This document shows, piece after piece, positions 43,564 through 50,980 of a stretch of DNA of 62,918 nt. The DNA lies in NCBI RefSeq assembly GCF_000346755.1, contig NZ_ANNV01000161.1, forward strand, positions 1 to 62,918. Reading direction: 5' to 3'. The position numbers and the translations under genes are program-made. How positions within the stretch are numbered: the stretch's first letter is position 1; the number at the start of each line of letters is the position of its first letter. Under the pieces are notes generated by a model, which worked only from the letters and a program-made list of their open reading frames with translations, ran no database searches and was not told the origin of the DNA. The DNA comes from Pseudomonas sp. CBZ-4. GTDB lineage: Bacteria > Pseudomonadota > Gammaproteobacteria > Pseudomonadales > Pseudomonadaceae.

Positions 43564-44478
43564 CTAAGGCTCCAAGGTTCTGTGAGCGGTCCCGCCGCGT
43601 TCATTTGAAAGCGCTTGTATACGCAGGTCCTTCTCCGTCCAGAGCTGGTTCACCCAGTTCTGGATGGTCTGGCGAAACGCCGGATCGTTCTCGTAATCCC
43701 CCTGCCACAACGCCGGGTCCAGTTCGCGGGTGCGGATATCAATGATCACTTTCGGCACTGCGCCGCTGATCAAGTCCCAGAACCCTGGCGTCTTCTCCTG
43801 TGGATAAACCACGGTGACGTCGAGGATCGCGTCCAGTTGTTCACCCATCGCCGCCAGTACAAACGCCACGCCGCCCGCCTTGGGCTTGAGCAGATGGGTA
43901 AAGGGTGATGACTGCTGCGCCCGTTTGGCCTCGGTAAATCGCGTTCCCTCCAGATAATTGACCACCGTCACCGGCTGGCGCTTGAACAGCTCGCACGCCT
44001 GCCTGGTGATCTGCAAATCCTGCCCGGCCAGCTCCGGGTGTTTGGCCAGGAACGCCTTGCTGTAGCGTTTCATGAACGGGTAATCCAGCGCCCACCAGGC
44101 CAGGCCAAGGAAGGGCACCCAGATAAGCTCTTTTTTCAGGAAAAACTTGAAGAACGGCGTACGCCGGTTGAGGGCCTGGATCAGCGCGGGGATATCCACC
44201 CAGGATTGGTGGTTGCTGATCACGAGGTAGGAGGTGTCGCGCCGCAGGTCACTGCCGCCGCGAATGTCCCATTGAGTGGGGATGCACCGCGCAAAGATCA
44301 GCTTGTCGATCTCGGCCCAGGTCTCGGCAATCCACATCACTGCCCACGACATGGCGTCGCGCGAGCGGCCGGGGGCGACCAGCTTGAGCAGGGCAAATAC
44401 CATCAGCGGGCCGATCAGGACCAGGGTGTTGAGCAACAGCAGCAGGGTGACAAAACAGCCGGTGAGCAGGCGGCGCAT
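43564..44478 (-). CDS. YihG-like 1-acylglycerol-3-phosphate acyltransferase family protein
   Basis: This 304-residue membrane acyltransferase has N-terminal membrane helices (GCFVTLLLLLNTLVLIGPLMVFALL), the catalytic NHQSWVD motif (NHx4D), and the glycerol-phosphate site EGTRF. It belongs to the LPLAT family and is probably involved in phospholipid synthesis or remodelling at the inner membrane, like YihG/PlsC-like enzymes. The ATG at 44478 is chosen over a TTG two codons earlier. Confidence 0.85.
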   Translation of the reverse strand: MRRLLTGCFVTLLLLLNTLVLIGPLMVFALLKLVAPGRSRDAMSWAVMWIAETWAEIDKLIFARCIPTQWDIRGGSDLRRDTSYLVISNHQSWVDIPALIQALNRRTPFFKFFLKKELIWVPFLGLAWWALDYPFMKRYSKAFLAKHPELAGQDLQITRQACELFKRQPVTVVNYLEGTRFTEAKRAQQSSPFTHLLKPKAGGVAFVLAAMGEQLDAILDVTVVYPQEKTPGFWDLISGAVPKVIIDIRTRELDPALWQGDYENDPAFRQTIQNWVNQLWTEKDLRIQALSNERGGTAHRTLEP

Positions 44479-44571
44479 AAGCAACTCTTGGATTCTTGTG
44501 GGCGGGTCATCATAAGCAAGGAGAGTCTAGAGGCCAAATCGCAAATCGCCGGAAGAATGTGATCGTGTGAT

Positions 44572-44604
44572 GTGATCGTTCCCACGCTCTGCGTGGGAAC
44601 GAGC
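44572..44604. repeat. Second Pseudomonas palindromic repeat family
   Basis: TTCCCACGC and GCGTGGGAA form a perfect inverted repeat around TCT. A related copy is found at 55190-55242. It lies between the divergent acyltransferase and retropepsin genes. Confidence 0.75.
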
Positions 44605-44664
44605 TAACTAAGTAGGGTCTTTGCGGTCTAGAATCCGCCTACTTCTTTCCGAGGACATCCCTTC

Positions 44665-45165
44665 GTGAAACTGTTACTTGCTGCGTTCGCCCTGGTTGCC
44701 GTGCCTGTCATGGCCGCCGAACCGACCCTCTACGGTCGCTACGAATACATCCAACTGCCGGAGATCGGCCAGACCTTCAAGGCCAAGATGGACACCGGCG
44801 CCCTGACGGCCTCGCTCTCTGCGCGCAACATCGAAACCTTCCAGCGTGACGGCGACGACTGGGTGCGCTTCCGCCTTGGCGGCAAGGACGCGTCCGACAA
44901 GGTCTTCGAACACAAAGTCTCGCGCATCAGCAAGATCAAGAGCCGTGCCGACGAAGACGACGACAAGGACGAAGCCACCGTGGCCAAGCGTCCGGTGATC
45001 GACCTGGAAATGTGCCTGGGCAACGTCAAGCGCACCGTCGAGGTCAACCTCACCGACCGCAGCAGCTTCAACTACCCGCTGCTGATCGGCGCCAAGGCCC
45101 TGCGTGAATTTGGCGCTGCGGTGAACCCGGCGCGTCGTTACACTGCGGACAAACCGGACTGCTGA
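44665..45165 (+). CDS. Retropepsin-like aspartic protease (PF05618 type)
   Basis: This 166-residue protein starts at GTG 44665 after GAGGA and has a signal peptide (MKLLLAAFALVAVPVMA). The retropepsin motif is MDTGALTASLSA (DTG), with a C-terminal YPLLIGAKALREFG hydrophobic segment. It belongs to the ATP-dependent zinc protease/RimK-like-linked family, now regarded as retropepsin-like. It lies 9 bp before creB, the same place as PA0462. Its target is unknown. Confidence 0.85.
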   Translation: MKLLLAAFALVAVPVMAAEPTLYGRYEYIQLPEIGQTFKAKMDTGALTASLSARNIETFQRDGDDWVRFRLGGKDASDKVFEHKVSRISKIKSRADEDDDKDEATVAKRPVIDLEMCLGNVKRTVEVNLTDRSSFNYPLLIGAKALREFGAAVNPARRYTADKPDC

Positions 45166-45174
45166 CAGAGCCCC

Positions 45175-45843
45175 ATGCCCCACATCCTGATTGTCGAAGA
45201 CGAAGCGGCGATAGCCGACACGCTGATATTCGCCCTGCAAGGCGAGGGTTTCACCACCACCTGGCTGAGCCTCGGCCAGGAGGCGCTGGCCCATCAGCGT
45301 CAGGTGCCGGCCGACCTGATCATCCTCGACATCGGCCTGCCCGACATCACTGGCTTTGAAACCTGCAAGCAACTACGGCGTTTCAGCGAAGTGCCGGTGA
45401 TGTTTCTCAGTGCCCGCGACGGTGAGATCGACCGCGTGGTGGGGCTGGAAATCGGCGCCGACGATTATGTGGTCAAGCCGTTCAGCCCACGGGAAGTGGC
45501 AGCGCGGGTCAAGGCGATCCTCAAGCGCGTCGGCCCCGGTGTGGCGCCGGCGGTGTTCCAGGTCGACCTGGAGCGCATGCAGATCAGCTATCGCGGCCAG
45601 CCGTTGAGCCTGACCCGCCACGAATTCCGCCTGCTGCAAAGCCTGCTGGAGCAGCCTGAGCGCGTGTTCAGCCGCGAGCAATTGCTGGACGCGGTCGGCG
45701 TGGCGGCGGATGCCGGCTATGAGCGCAATATCGACAGCCATATCAAAAGCCTGCGCAGCAAGCTACGCAGCGTGGCGGCCGACGCCGAGCCGATCCAGAC
45801 CCATCGCGGCCTCGGCTACAGCTACAGCCCGAGCCACAGCTGA
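45175..45843 (+). CDS. creB: Response regulator CreB
   Basis: This 222-residue OmpR/PhoB-type regulator has a receiver domain with phospho-acceptor D52 (LIILDIGLPD) and a C-terminal winged helix (LTRHEFRLLQSLLEQPERVFSREQ). It works with CreC in the response to carbon source, cell wall stress and beta-lactams. It overlaps creC by 1 bp (TGATG). Confidence 0.95.
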   Translation: MPHILIVEDEAAIADTLIFALQGEGFTTTWLSLGQEALAHQRQVPADLIILDIGLPDITGFETCKQLRRFSEVPVMFLSARDGEIDRVVGLEIGADDYVVKPFSPREVAARVKAILKRVGPGVAPAVFQVDLERMQISYRGQPLSLTRHEFRLLQSLLEQPERVFSREQLLDAVGVAADAGYERNIDSHIKSLRSKLRSVAADAEPIQTHRGLGYSYSPSHS

Positions 45844-47282
45844 TGCGCCTGGGGCTGCGGATCTTCCTGGTGTATGCGCTGTTTATCGGCCTCACCGGCT
45901 ACTTTGTGCTGAGCACGGTGATGAAGGAAATCCGCCCCGGCGTGCGCCAGTCCACCGAAGAAACCCTGGTGGACACCGCCAACCTGCTCGCCGAGATCCT
46001 GCGCGATGACGTGAAGAACGGCACCCTCGGCCAAAGCCACTGGCCCGAATGGCTCAAGGCCTACGGCAATCGCCAGCCGGGGGCGACCATCTGGGGGTTG
46101 CCGAAAAACCAGGTCAACCACCGCATCTACGTGACCGACGCCAAGGGCATCGTGCTGCTCGACTCCACGGGCGAGGCGGTGGGCCAGGACTATTCCAAGT
46201 GGAACGACGTGTACCTGACCCTGCGCGGCGAATACGGTGCGCGTTCCACCCGCAGTGCGGAGGACGACGCCACGTCGTCGGTGATGCACGTCGGCGCGCC
46301 GATCCGCGACAACGGCGAGATCATCGGCGTGGTCACCGTGGCCAAGCCCAACAGTTCGTTGCAGCCCTATGTGGACCGCACCGAGCGGCGCCTGCTGTGG
46401 TACGGCGCCGGGCTGGTGGTGCTGGGCCTGTTGCTCGGGGCGTTGTTGTCGTGGTGGCTGACGGTCGCGTTGCGTCGCCTCACGGCGTATGCCGAGGCCG
46501 TCAGCGAAGGCCGCCGTGCCGAGTTGCCGCATTACCGTGGCGGTGAGTTGAAGCAGTTGTCCACCGCCGTGGAGCACATGCGCACGCAGCTGGAAGGCAA
46601 GGCCTACGTCGAGCATTACGTGCACACCCTGACCCACGAACTGAAAAGCCCGCTGGCGGCGATTCGCGGCGCGGCGGAGCTGTTGCAGGGTGATATGAGC
46701 CGTGAGCAGCAGCAGCGGTTTGTCGGCAATATCGACAGCGAAAGCGCGCGCTTGCAGCAGTTGATCGAACGCCTGTTGAACCTGGCGCAGGTGGAGCAGC
46801 GCCAGGGCCTGGAAGAACAGGCGAGCATCCCGCTGGCGGCGATGGTCGAGGACATGCTCACGGCGCAATGTGCGCGGATCGAGCGAGCAGGTTTGCAGGT
46901 GGAACAGTTGATTGCTGCCGATGTGAAGGTCTACGGCGAGCCGTTCCTGTTGCGCCAGGCCCTGGGCAATCTGCTGGACAATGCGTTGGATTTCACGCCT
47001 GCGGGCGGCACCTTGACGTTCAGCGCGCACGCGCAGCACAACGACGTGCACATCCGCGTGTTCAACCAGGCGGCGCCGATTCCCGACTACGCCCTGCCAC
47101 GCCTGAGCGAGCGCTTCTACTCGCTGCCACGCCCGGCCAGCGGGCGCAAAAGCACCGGCCTGGGCCTCAACTTTGTCGAAGAAGTGGTGAAGCTGCACGG
47201 CGGCACCTTGCAGATCGGCAACGTACCCGGCGGCGTGCAAGTGGTGCTGCATCTCCACACAGTCTCCACATTGCCGACATAA
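45843..47282 (+). CDS. creC: Sensor histidine kinase CreC
   Basis: This 479-residue membrane kinase has an N-terminal membrane helix (IFLVYALFIGLTGYFVLSTV), a periplasmic PAS/CHASE-like domain (about 30-180), a second helix (LLWYGAGLVVLGLLLGALLSWW), a HAMP segment, phospho-acceptor H265 in LTHELKSPLAAIRG, and a HATPase domain (LGNLLDNALDFTP; KSTGLGLNFVEEV). It phosphorylates CreB. Confidence 0.95.
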   Translation: MRLGLRIFLVYALFIGLTGYFVLSTVMKEIRPGVRQSTEETLVDTANLLAEILRDDVKNGTLGQSHWPEWLKAYGNRQPGATIWGLPKNQVNHRIYVTDAKGIVLLDSTGEAVGQDYSKWNDVYLTLRGEYGARSTRSAEDDATSSVMHVGAPIRDNGEIIGVVTVAKPNSSLQPYVDRTERRLLWYGAGLVVLGLLLGALLSWWLTVALRRLTAYAEAVSEGRRAELPHYRGGELKQLSTAVEHMRTQLEGKAYVEHYVHTLTHELKSPLAAIRGAAELLQGDMSREQQQRFVGNIDSESARLQQLIERLLNLAQVEQRQGLEEQASIPLAAMVEDMLTAQCARIERAGLQVEQLIAADVKVYGEPFLLRQALGNLLDNALDFTPAGGTLTFSAHAQHNDVHIRVFNQAAPIPDYALPRLSERFYSLPRPASGRKSTGLGLNFVEEVVKLHGGTLQIGNVPGGVQVVLHLHTVSTLPT

Positions 47283-47333
47283 ACCCCCCACACAGGCTGC
47301 CCAGACTCGCCCCATCAAAACAGGGAGAGTCCC

Positions 47334-48707
47334 ATGAACCGCAGTCTGCTTTTCAAACTCGGCGCGATTGCGCTGCTGATGCTGGTATTGCTGATTCCAT
47401 TGCTGATGATCAACGGCATCATCGGCGATCGCCAATACACTCGCGACACCGTGCTGGAGGATATTGCCCGCAGTTCCAGCTACAGCCAGCGCCTCACCGG
47501 CCCGGTGATGGTGGTGCCTTACCGCAAGACCGTGCGCGAGTGGAAGCTCAATGAAAAGCTCAACAAACGCTACGAAGTCACCCGTGAAGAGCGGGGTCGT
47601 CTGTATTTCCTGCCGGACCGTTTTGAGCTCGACGGCAAGGTGCAGACCGAACTGCGCGCGCGGGGCATCTACCAGGCGCGGCTGTTCCATGCCGACAACC
47701 GCATCAGTGGGCGCTTCGAGTTGCCTGCGCAGTTGGGCATCACTGAAGACTTCGCCGATTACCGCTTTGAGCCGGCGTTTCTGGCGGTGGGTATCAGCGA
47801 TATTCGCGGCATTGAAAACGCGCTGAAACTGGAGCTGGGCAGCCAGCAGCTGGACTTCGAACCCGGCTCCCAAGTGGACTGGCTGGGGGAAGGCGTACAT
47901 GTGGCGTTGCCGCAACAGGACAGCAAAAAGCCCTACGTCGTGGACTTCGCCTTTGACCTGCGCCTGCAAGGCACCGAGCAGTTGCAAGTGGTGCCGGTGG
48001 GCAAGATCAGCCAGGTGGCGCTGGCCTCCAACTGGCCGCACCCGAGCTTTATCGGCAATTTCCTGCCAGCCCAGCGGGACGTTACCGACACAGGCTTTAC
48101 CGCCAACTGGCAGACCACCTTCTTTTCCACCAACCTCGAACAGGCGCTGCAAAGTTGCCTGGACGGCCAAGGCTGCAAGGACTTCACCAACCGCAGCTTC
48201 GGCGTGAACTTCATCGACCCGGTGGACCAGTACCTCAAGAGTGACCGTGCGATCAAATACGCGCTGCTGTTTATCGCCCTGACCTTTGCCGGCTTCTTCC
48301 TGTTCGAAGTGCTGAAGAACCTGGCAGTGCACCCGATCCAATACGCGTTGGTGGGCTTTGCGCTGGCGTTTTTCTACCTGCTGCTGTTGTCGTTGTCCGA
48401 GCACATCGGCTTCGCCCTGGCTTACCTCATCTCCGCCAGTGCCTGTGTGTTGTTGATCGGCTTCTACGTCTGCCATGTGCTGCGCAGCATCAGCCATGGG
48501 CTGGGCTTTTCGGCGGGGTTGGCGGCGTTGTATGGCTTGCTCTACGGGCTGTTAAGTGCCGAGGATTACGCGCTGCTGATGGGCTCGCTGCTGTTGTTTG
48601 GTTTGTTGGGCACGGTGATGGTGCTGACGCGCAAACTGGATTGGTATGGGGTGGGCAAGCGCAAGGCGGTGGAGCCGTTGCAGTTTGATCTGGAGGGGGT
48701 GCAATGA
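47334..48707 (+). CDS. creD: Inner membrane protein CreD
   Basis: This 457-residue protein has an N-terminal helix (LGAIALLMLVLLIPLLMINGI), a long periplasmic domain (about 30-290), and five or six C-terminal helices starting YALLFIALTFAGFFLFEV. CreD is the main target of CreBC and affects envelope integrity. The gene starts after GGGAGAG, 51 bp past creC. Confidence 0.94.
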   Translation: MNRSLLFKLGAIALLMLVLLIPLLMINGIIGDRQYTRDTVLEDIARSSSYSQRLTGPVMVVPYRKTVREWKLNEKLNKRYEVTREERGRLYFLPDRFELDGKVQTELRARGIYQARLFHADNRISGRFELPAQLGITEDFADYRFEPAFLAVGISDIRGIENALKLELGSQQLDFEPGSQVDWLGEGVHVALPQQDSKKPYVVDFAFDLRLQGTEQLQVVPVGKISQVALASNWPHPSFIGNFLPAQRDVTDTGFTANWQTTFFSTNLEQALQSCLDGQGCKDFTNRSFGVNFIDPVDQYLKSDRAIKYALLFIALTFAGFFLFEVLKNLAVHPIQYALVGFALAFFYLLLLSLSEHIGFALAYLISASACVLLIGFYVCHVLRSISHGLGFSAGLAALYGLLYGLLSAEDYALLMGSLLLFGLLGTVMVLTRKLDWYGVGKRKAVEPLQFDLEGVQ

Positions 48708-48775
48708 TTGGGTTAAGGGAAGATCAGCAGATGAAGGCGCGGATGATCGACTACCTCAACCACGCCACGGGACTA

Positions 48776-48864
48776 TGTGGGAGCTGGCTTGCCTGCGATG
48801 GCGGGCTGTCAGTTTGCACCTGCTTGGCTGACCCACCGCTATCGCAGGCAAGCCAGCTCCCACA
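48776..48864. repeat. REPIN between creD and GST gene
   Basis: Facing REP arms of the GCTGGCTTGCCTGCGAT class lie in the gap between the convergent genes. Confidence 0.85.
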
Positions 48865-48881
48865 GTGGGCAGCGGTGAGCT

Positions 48882-49505
48882 TCAGGCAGGCGGCTGGGTC
48901 TGCTGCATCGAAGGGCGCTGGCTGACCTCGGCGTACCACGCGGCAAGCTTCGGGTTATCAAGGCGCCATTGCAGGTCCGGATGGCGGAAATCCAGGTAAC
49001 CCAAGGCACACGCCACACTGATCGCGGCAATGTCGAAGTGGCTGGCCAGTTCGGCAATCGCGTCCGCTTCCAGCTCGGCGACACTGCGACGGATCTTGTT
49101 GCGCTGCTCGTCCAGCCACTGGTCCCAATGTTTCTCCACCGGGCGCATGGCGGTCTCGTAGCGCACCAGCACGGCGGCATCCATGATGCCGTCGGCCATC
49201 GACGCCAGGGTCAGGCGGCGCCAGCGTGCCGAGCCGTCGCGGGGGATCAGCGGGTTGCCGACGTGCTGGTGGTCGAGGTAATCGAGGATCACCCGGCTGT
49301 CGTGCAGCACCGAACCGTCGGCCAGGCGCAGGGCCGGGATCTTGCCCACGGGGTTGCCTTGCAGCACGTGCGGGTCGGGCTGGATCGGCGTCGGCAGGGT
49401 GGCTTGCAAGGCCACGCGGTCTTGCTGGCCGGTTTCGAGCAGCAGCACGCGGACTTTGCGCACGAAGGGGGAGGCGGGGTTGTGGAACAGGGTCATGGTG
49501 GGCAT
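48882..49505 (-). CDS. Glutathione S-transferase family protein
   Basis: This 207-residue protein has a thioredoxin-like N-terminal domain (MTLFHNPASPFVRKVRVLLLE, about 4-80) with the glutathione-binding PALRLADGSVLHDSRVI stretch, and an all-helical C-terminal domain. Three in-frame ATGs exist; the one at 49505 has GAGGA at 6 bases and is preferred. It corresponds in position to PA0473. Substrate unknown. Confidence 0.87.
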   Translation of the reverse strand: MPTMTLFHNPASPFVRKVRVLLLETGQQDRVALQATLPTPIQPDPHVLQGNPVGKIPALRLADGSVLHDSRVILDYLDHQHVGNPLIPRDGSARWRRLTLASMADGIMDAAVLVRYETAMRPVEKHWDQWLDEQRNKIRRSVAELEADAIAELASHFDIAAISVACALGYLDFRHPDLQWRLDNPKLAAWYAEVSQRPSMQQTQPPA

Positions 49506-49565
49506 GGGCATTCCTCAAGATGGCAGCGGCTAGCCTAGAGGCATTGGTGGTGTTTTTGAAGGCCT

Positions 49566-49641
49566 CATCGCGGGCAAGCCCGCTCCCACAGTTGACCGTG
49601 TTCACACATCAACCTGTGGGAGCTGGCTTGCCTGCGATAGC
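49566..49641. repeat. Outward-facing REP pair
   Basis: Two REP arms of different classes lie back-to-back around about 24 bp, between the GST start and the 60-residue membrane protein gene. Confidence 0.8.
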
Positions 49642-49645
49642 GCCC

Positions 49646-49828
49646 TCAGCCCCGCCGCTTAAACAACCCCCAAACACCAATCACCGCCGGCACCCCCAAC
49701 CCCACCCAACTCAACGAATCCCACCACCCGTCCCCCAGCAACGCCGCAAACAAACCGGCGGCACTGAGCAAACCAATCCCCAGCGGAATCGCAAACACCT
49801 TCCAGAAACTCGATTGCCTTGGCTTCAT
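49646..49828 (-). CDS. Small membrane protein (60 aa) with PepSY gene
   Basis: This 60-residue protein has two membrane helices (VFAIPLGIGLLSAAGLFAALL; WVGLGVPAVIGVWGLF) and positively charged ends. Its ATG overlaps the stop of the PepSY gene by 4 bp, so the two are translated together. No family is named; it is probably a small partner of the PepSY membrane protein in iron uptake. Confidence 0.78.
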   Translation of the reverse strand: MKPRQSSFWKVFAIPLGIGLLSAAGLFAALLGDGWWDSLSWVGLGVPAVIGVWGLFKRRG

Positions 49829-50919
49829 GTCTTACGCCTGACGATCCACAGATAAACCCCAGTGCCCAACACGATGATGGTCAGCACATCCAGCACCGCC
49901 CACAGGATCTTCATCGGCATGCCGCCATAGTCGCCAAAGTGCAGGGGCTGGGACATGCCCATGGCGTCCATGTACCACGGCCGTTCGGCGATGGCGGTGA
50001 CGGCCAGGGTGCTGGCGTCGATCAGCACCGGCGTGAGCAGGTGCGAGGTCAGGTGGGTGCTGCCTTTCATGAACACCGCATAGTGATGCTCGCTGGAAAA
50101 CCGCGTGCCGGGGAAGGCGATAAAGTCCGGCCGCATGCCGGGCGCAGCCTTGGCGGCGATGGTCAACAGTTCGCTGGCCGGCGCGCGTTGGGTCAGCGGC
50201 GGCGCGTGTTTGTACGGCTCGACCATGGCGCTGAGGCTGTCCTGGCGCCACGCGGCGATGATCAGGTCGGCGCAGGCGCTGATCACACCCGTGACGCCCA
50301 CCACCAGCGCCCAGGTCAGGGTGACCACGCCGAGCAGGTTGTGCAGGTCGAGCCAGCGCAGGCGCGTGGATTTGTCCTGGCGCACGGTGGCGAACTTCAA
50401 GCGCCGCATGAACGGCAGGTACAACACCGTGCCCGAAATGATCGCCAGCACAAACAAGATGCCCATGAACGCCAGCAGCAACTTGCCCGGCAACCCGGCG
50501 AACATATCCACATGCAGGCGCAGCAGGAACAGGGTGAAACCGCCATTCGCCGACGGCATCTCCACCGCATCCCCGGTACGCGCATCCAGCATGAAGGTGT
50601 GGGACGCGTTGGGCTCGGTGCCGGCGGTAGCCGCCATGATTGCAATCACGCCGTTTGCGTCGTCTTCGTCCCAGGCCAGGTATTGCATGGCTTCGCCGGG
50701 GCGATGGGCCTGGGCCTTGGCCACCAGTTGCTCGAGGTTGAGCTGCGGCGTGTCGGCAGGCATGTGCGCCAGCTGCGGCTCGTTGCCCAGCAGGTGGTCG
50801 ATCTCGTGGTGAAACACCAGCGGCAGGCCGGTGAGGGCGAGCAGCAGCAGGAACACCGTGCAGATCAGGCTGGTCCAGGTGTGGACGAAGGACCAGCGGC
50901 GGATGGTTTTGCTTTTCAT
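49825..50919 (-). CDS. PepSY-associated membrane protein (ferric-siderophore reductase-like)
   Basis: This 364-residue protein has four main membrane helices (FVHTWTSLICTVFLLLLALTG; LLLAFMGILFVLAIISGTVLYL; LLGVVTLTWALVVGVTGVI; ILWAVLDVLTIIVLGTGVYLWIV) and periplasmic PepSY parts. His residues at helix ends (VHTW, HHEIDHLL, LRLHVDMF, WLDLHNLL) could bind haem. Relatives next to siderophore receptors reduce the imported ferric complex. The ATG at 50919 follows GAAGG; the earlier ATGs have no such signal. Confidence 0.85.
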   Translation of the reverse strand: MKSKTIRRWSFVHTWTSLICTVFLLLLALTGLPLVFHHEIDHLLGNEPQLAHMPADTPQLNLEQLVAKAQAHRPGEAMQYLAWDEDDANGVIAIMAATAGTEPNASHTFMLDARTGDAVEMPSANGGFTLFLLRLHVDMFAGLPGKLLLAFMGILFVLAIISGTVLYLPFMRRLKFATVRQDKSTRLRWLDLHNLLGVVTLTWALVVGVTGVISACADLIIAAWRQDSLSAMVEPYKHAPPLTQRAPASELLTIAAKAAPGMRPDFIAFPGTRFSSEHHYAVFMKGSTHLTSHLLTPVLIDASTLAVTAIAERPWYMDAMGMSQPLHFGDYGGMPMKILWAVLDVLTIIVLGTGVYLWIVRRKT

Positions 50920-50942
50920 TTTCCAGCCTTCAGACATGCCAA

Positions 50943-50961
50943 GGCCGCCCATTGGGCGGCC
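50943..50961. terminator. Hairpin between receptor and PepSY genes
   Basis: GGCCGCCC and GGGCGGCC form an 8-bp stem around ATT. There is no T-run, so it may only partly separate the receptor from the PepSY genes. Confidence 0.45.
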
Positions 50962-50980
50962 CGGTTGTTAACTCAGCCGA

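Noticed and set aside
45822..48497. An 891-codon open frame antisense to creC-creD
   Set aside because: It spans two certain genes and their gap, is extremely Gln/Ala/His-rich, and shows no domain.
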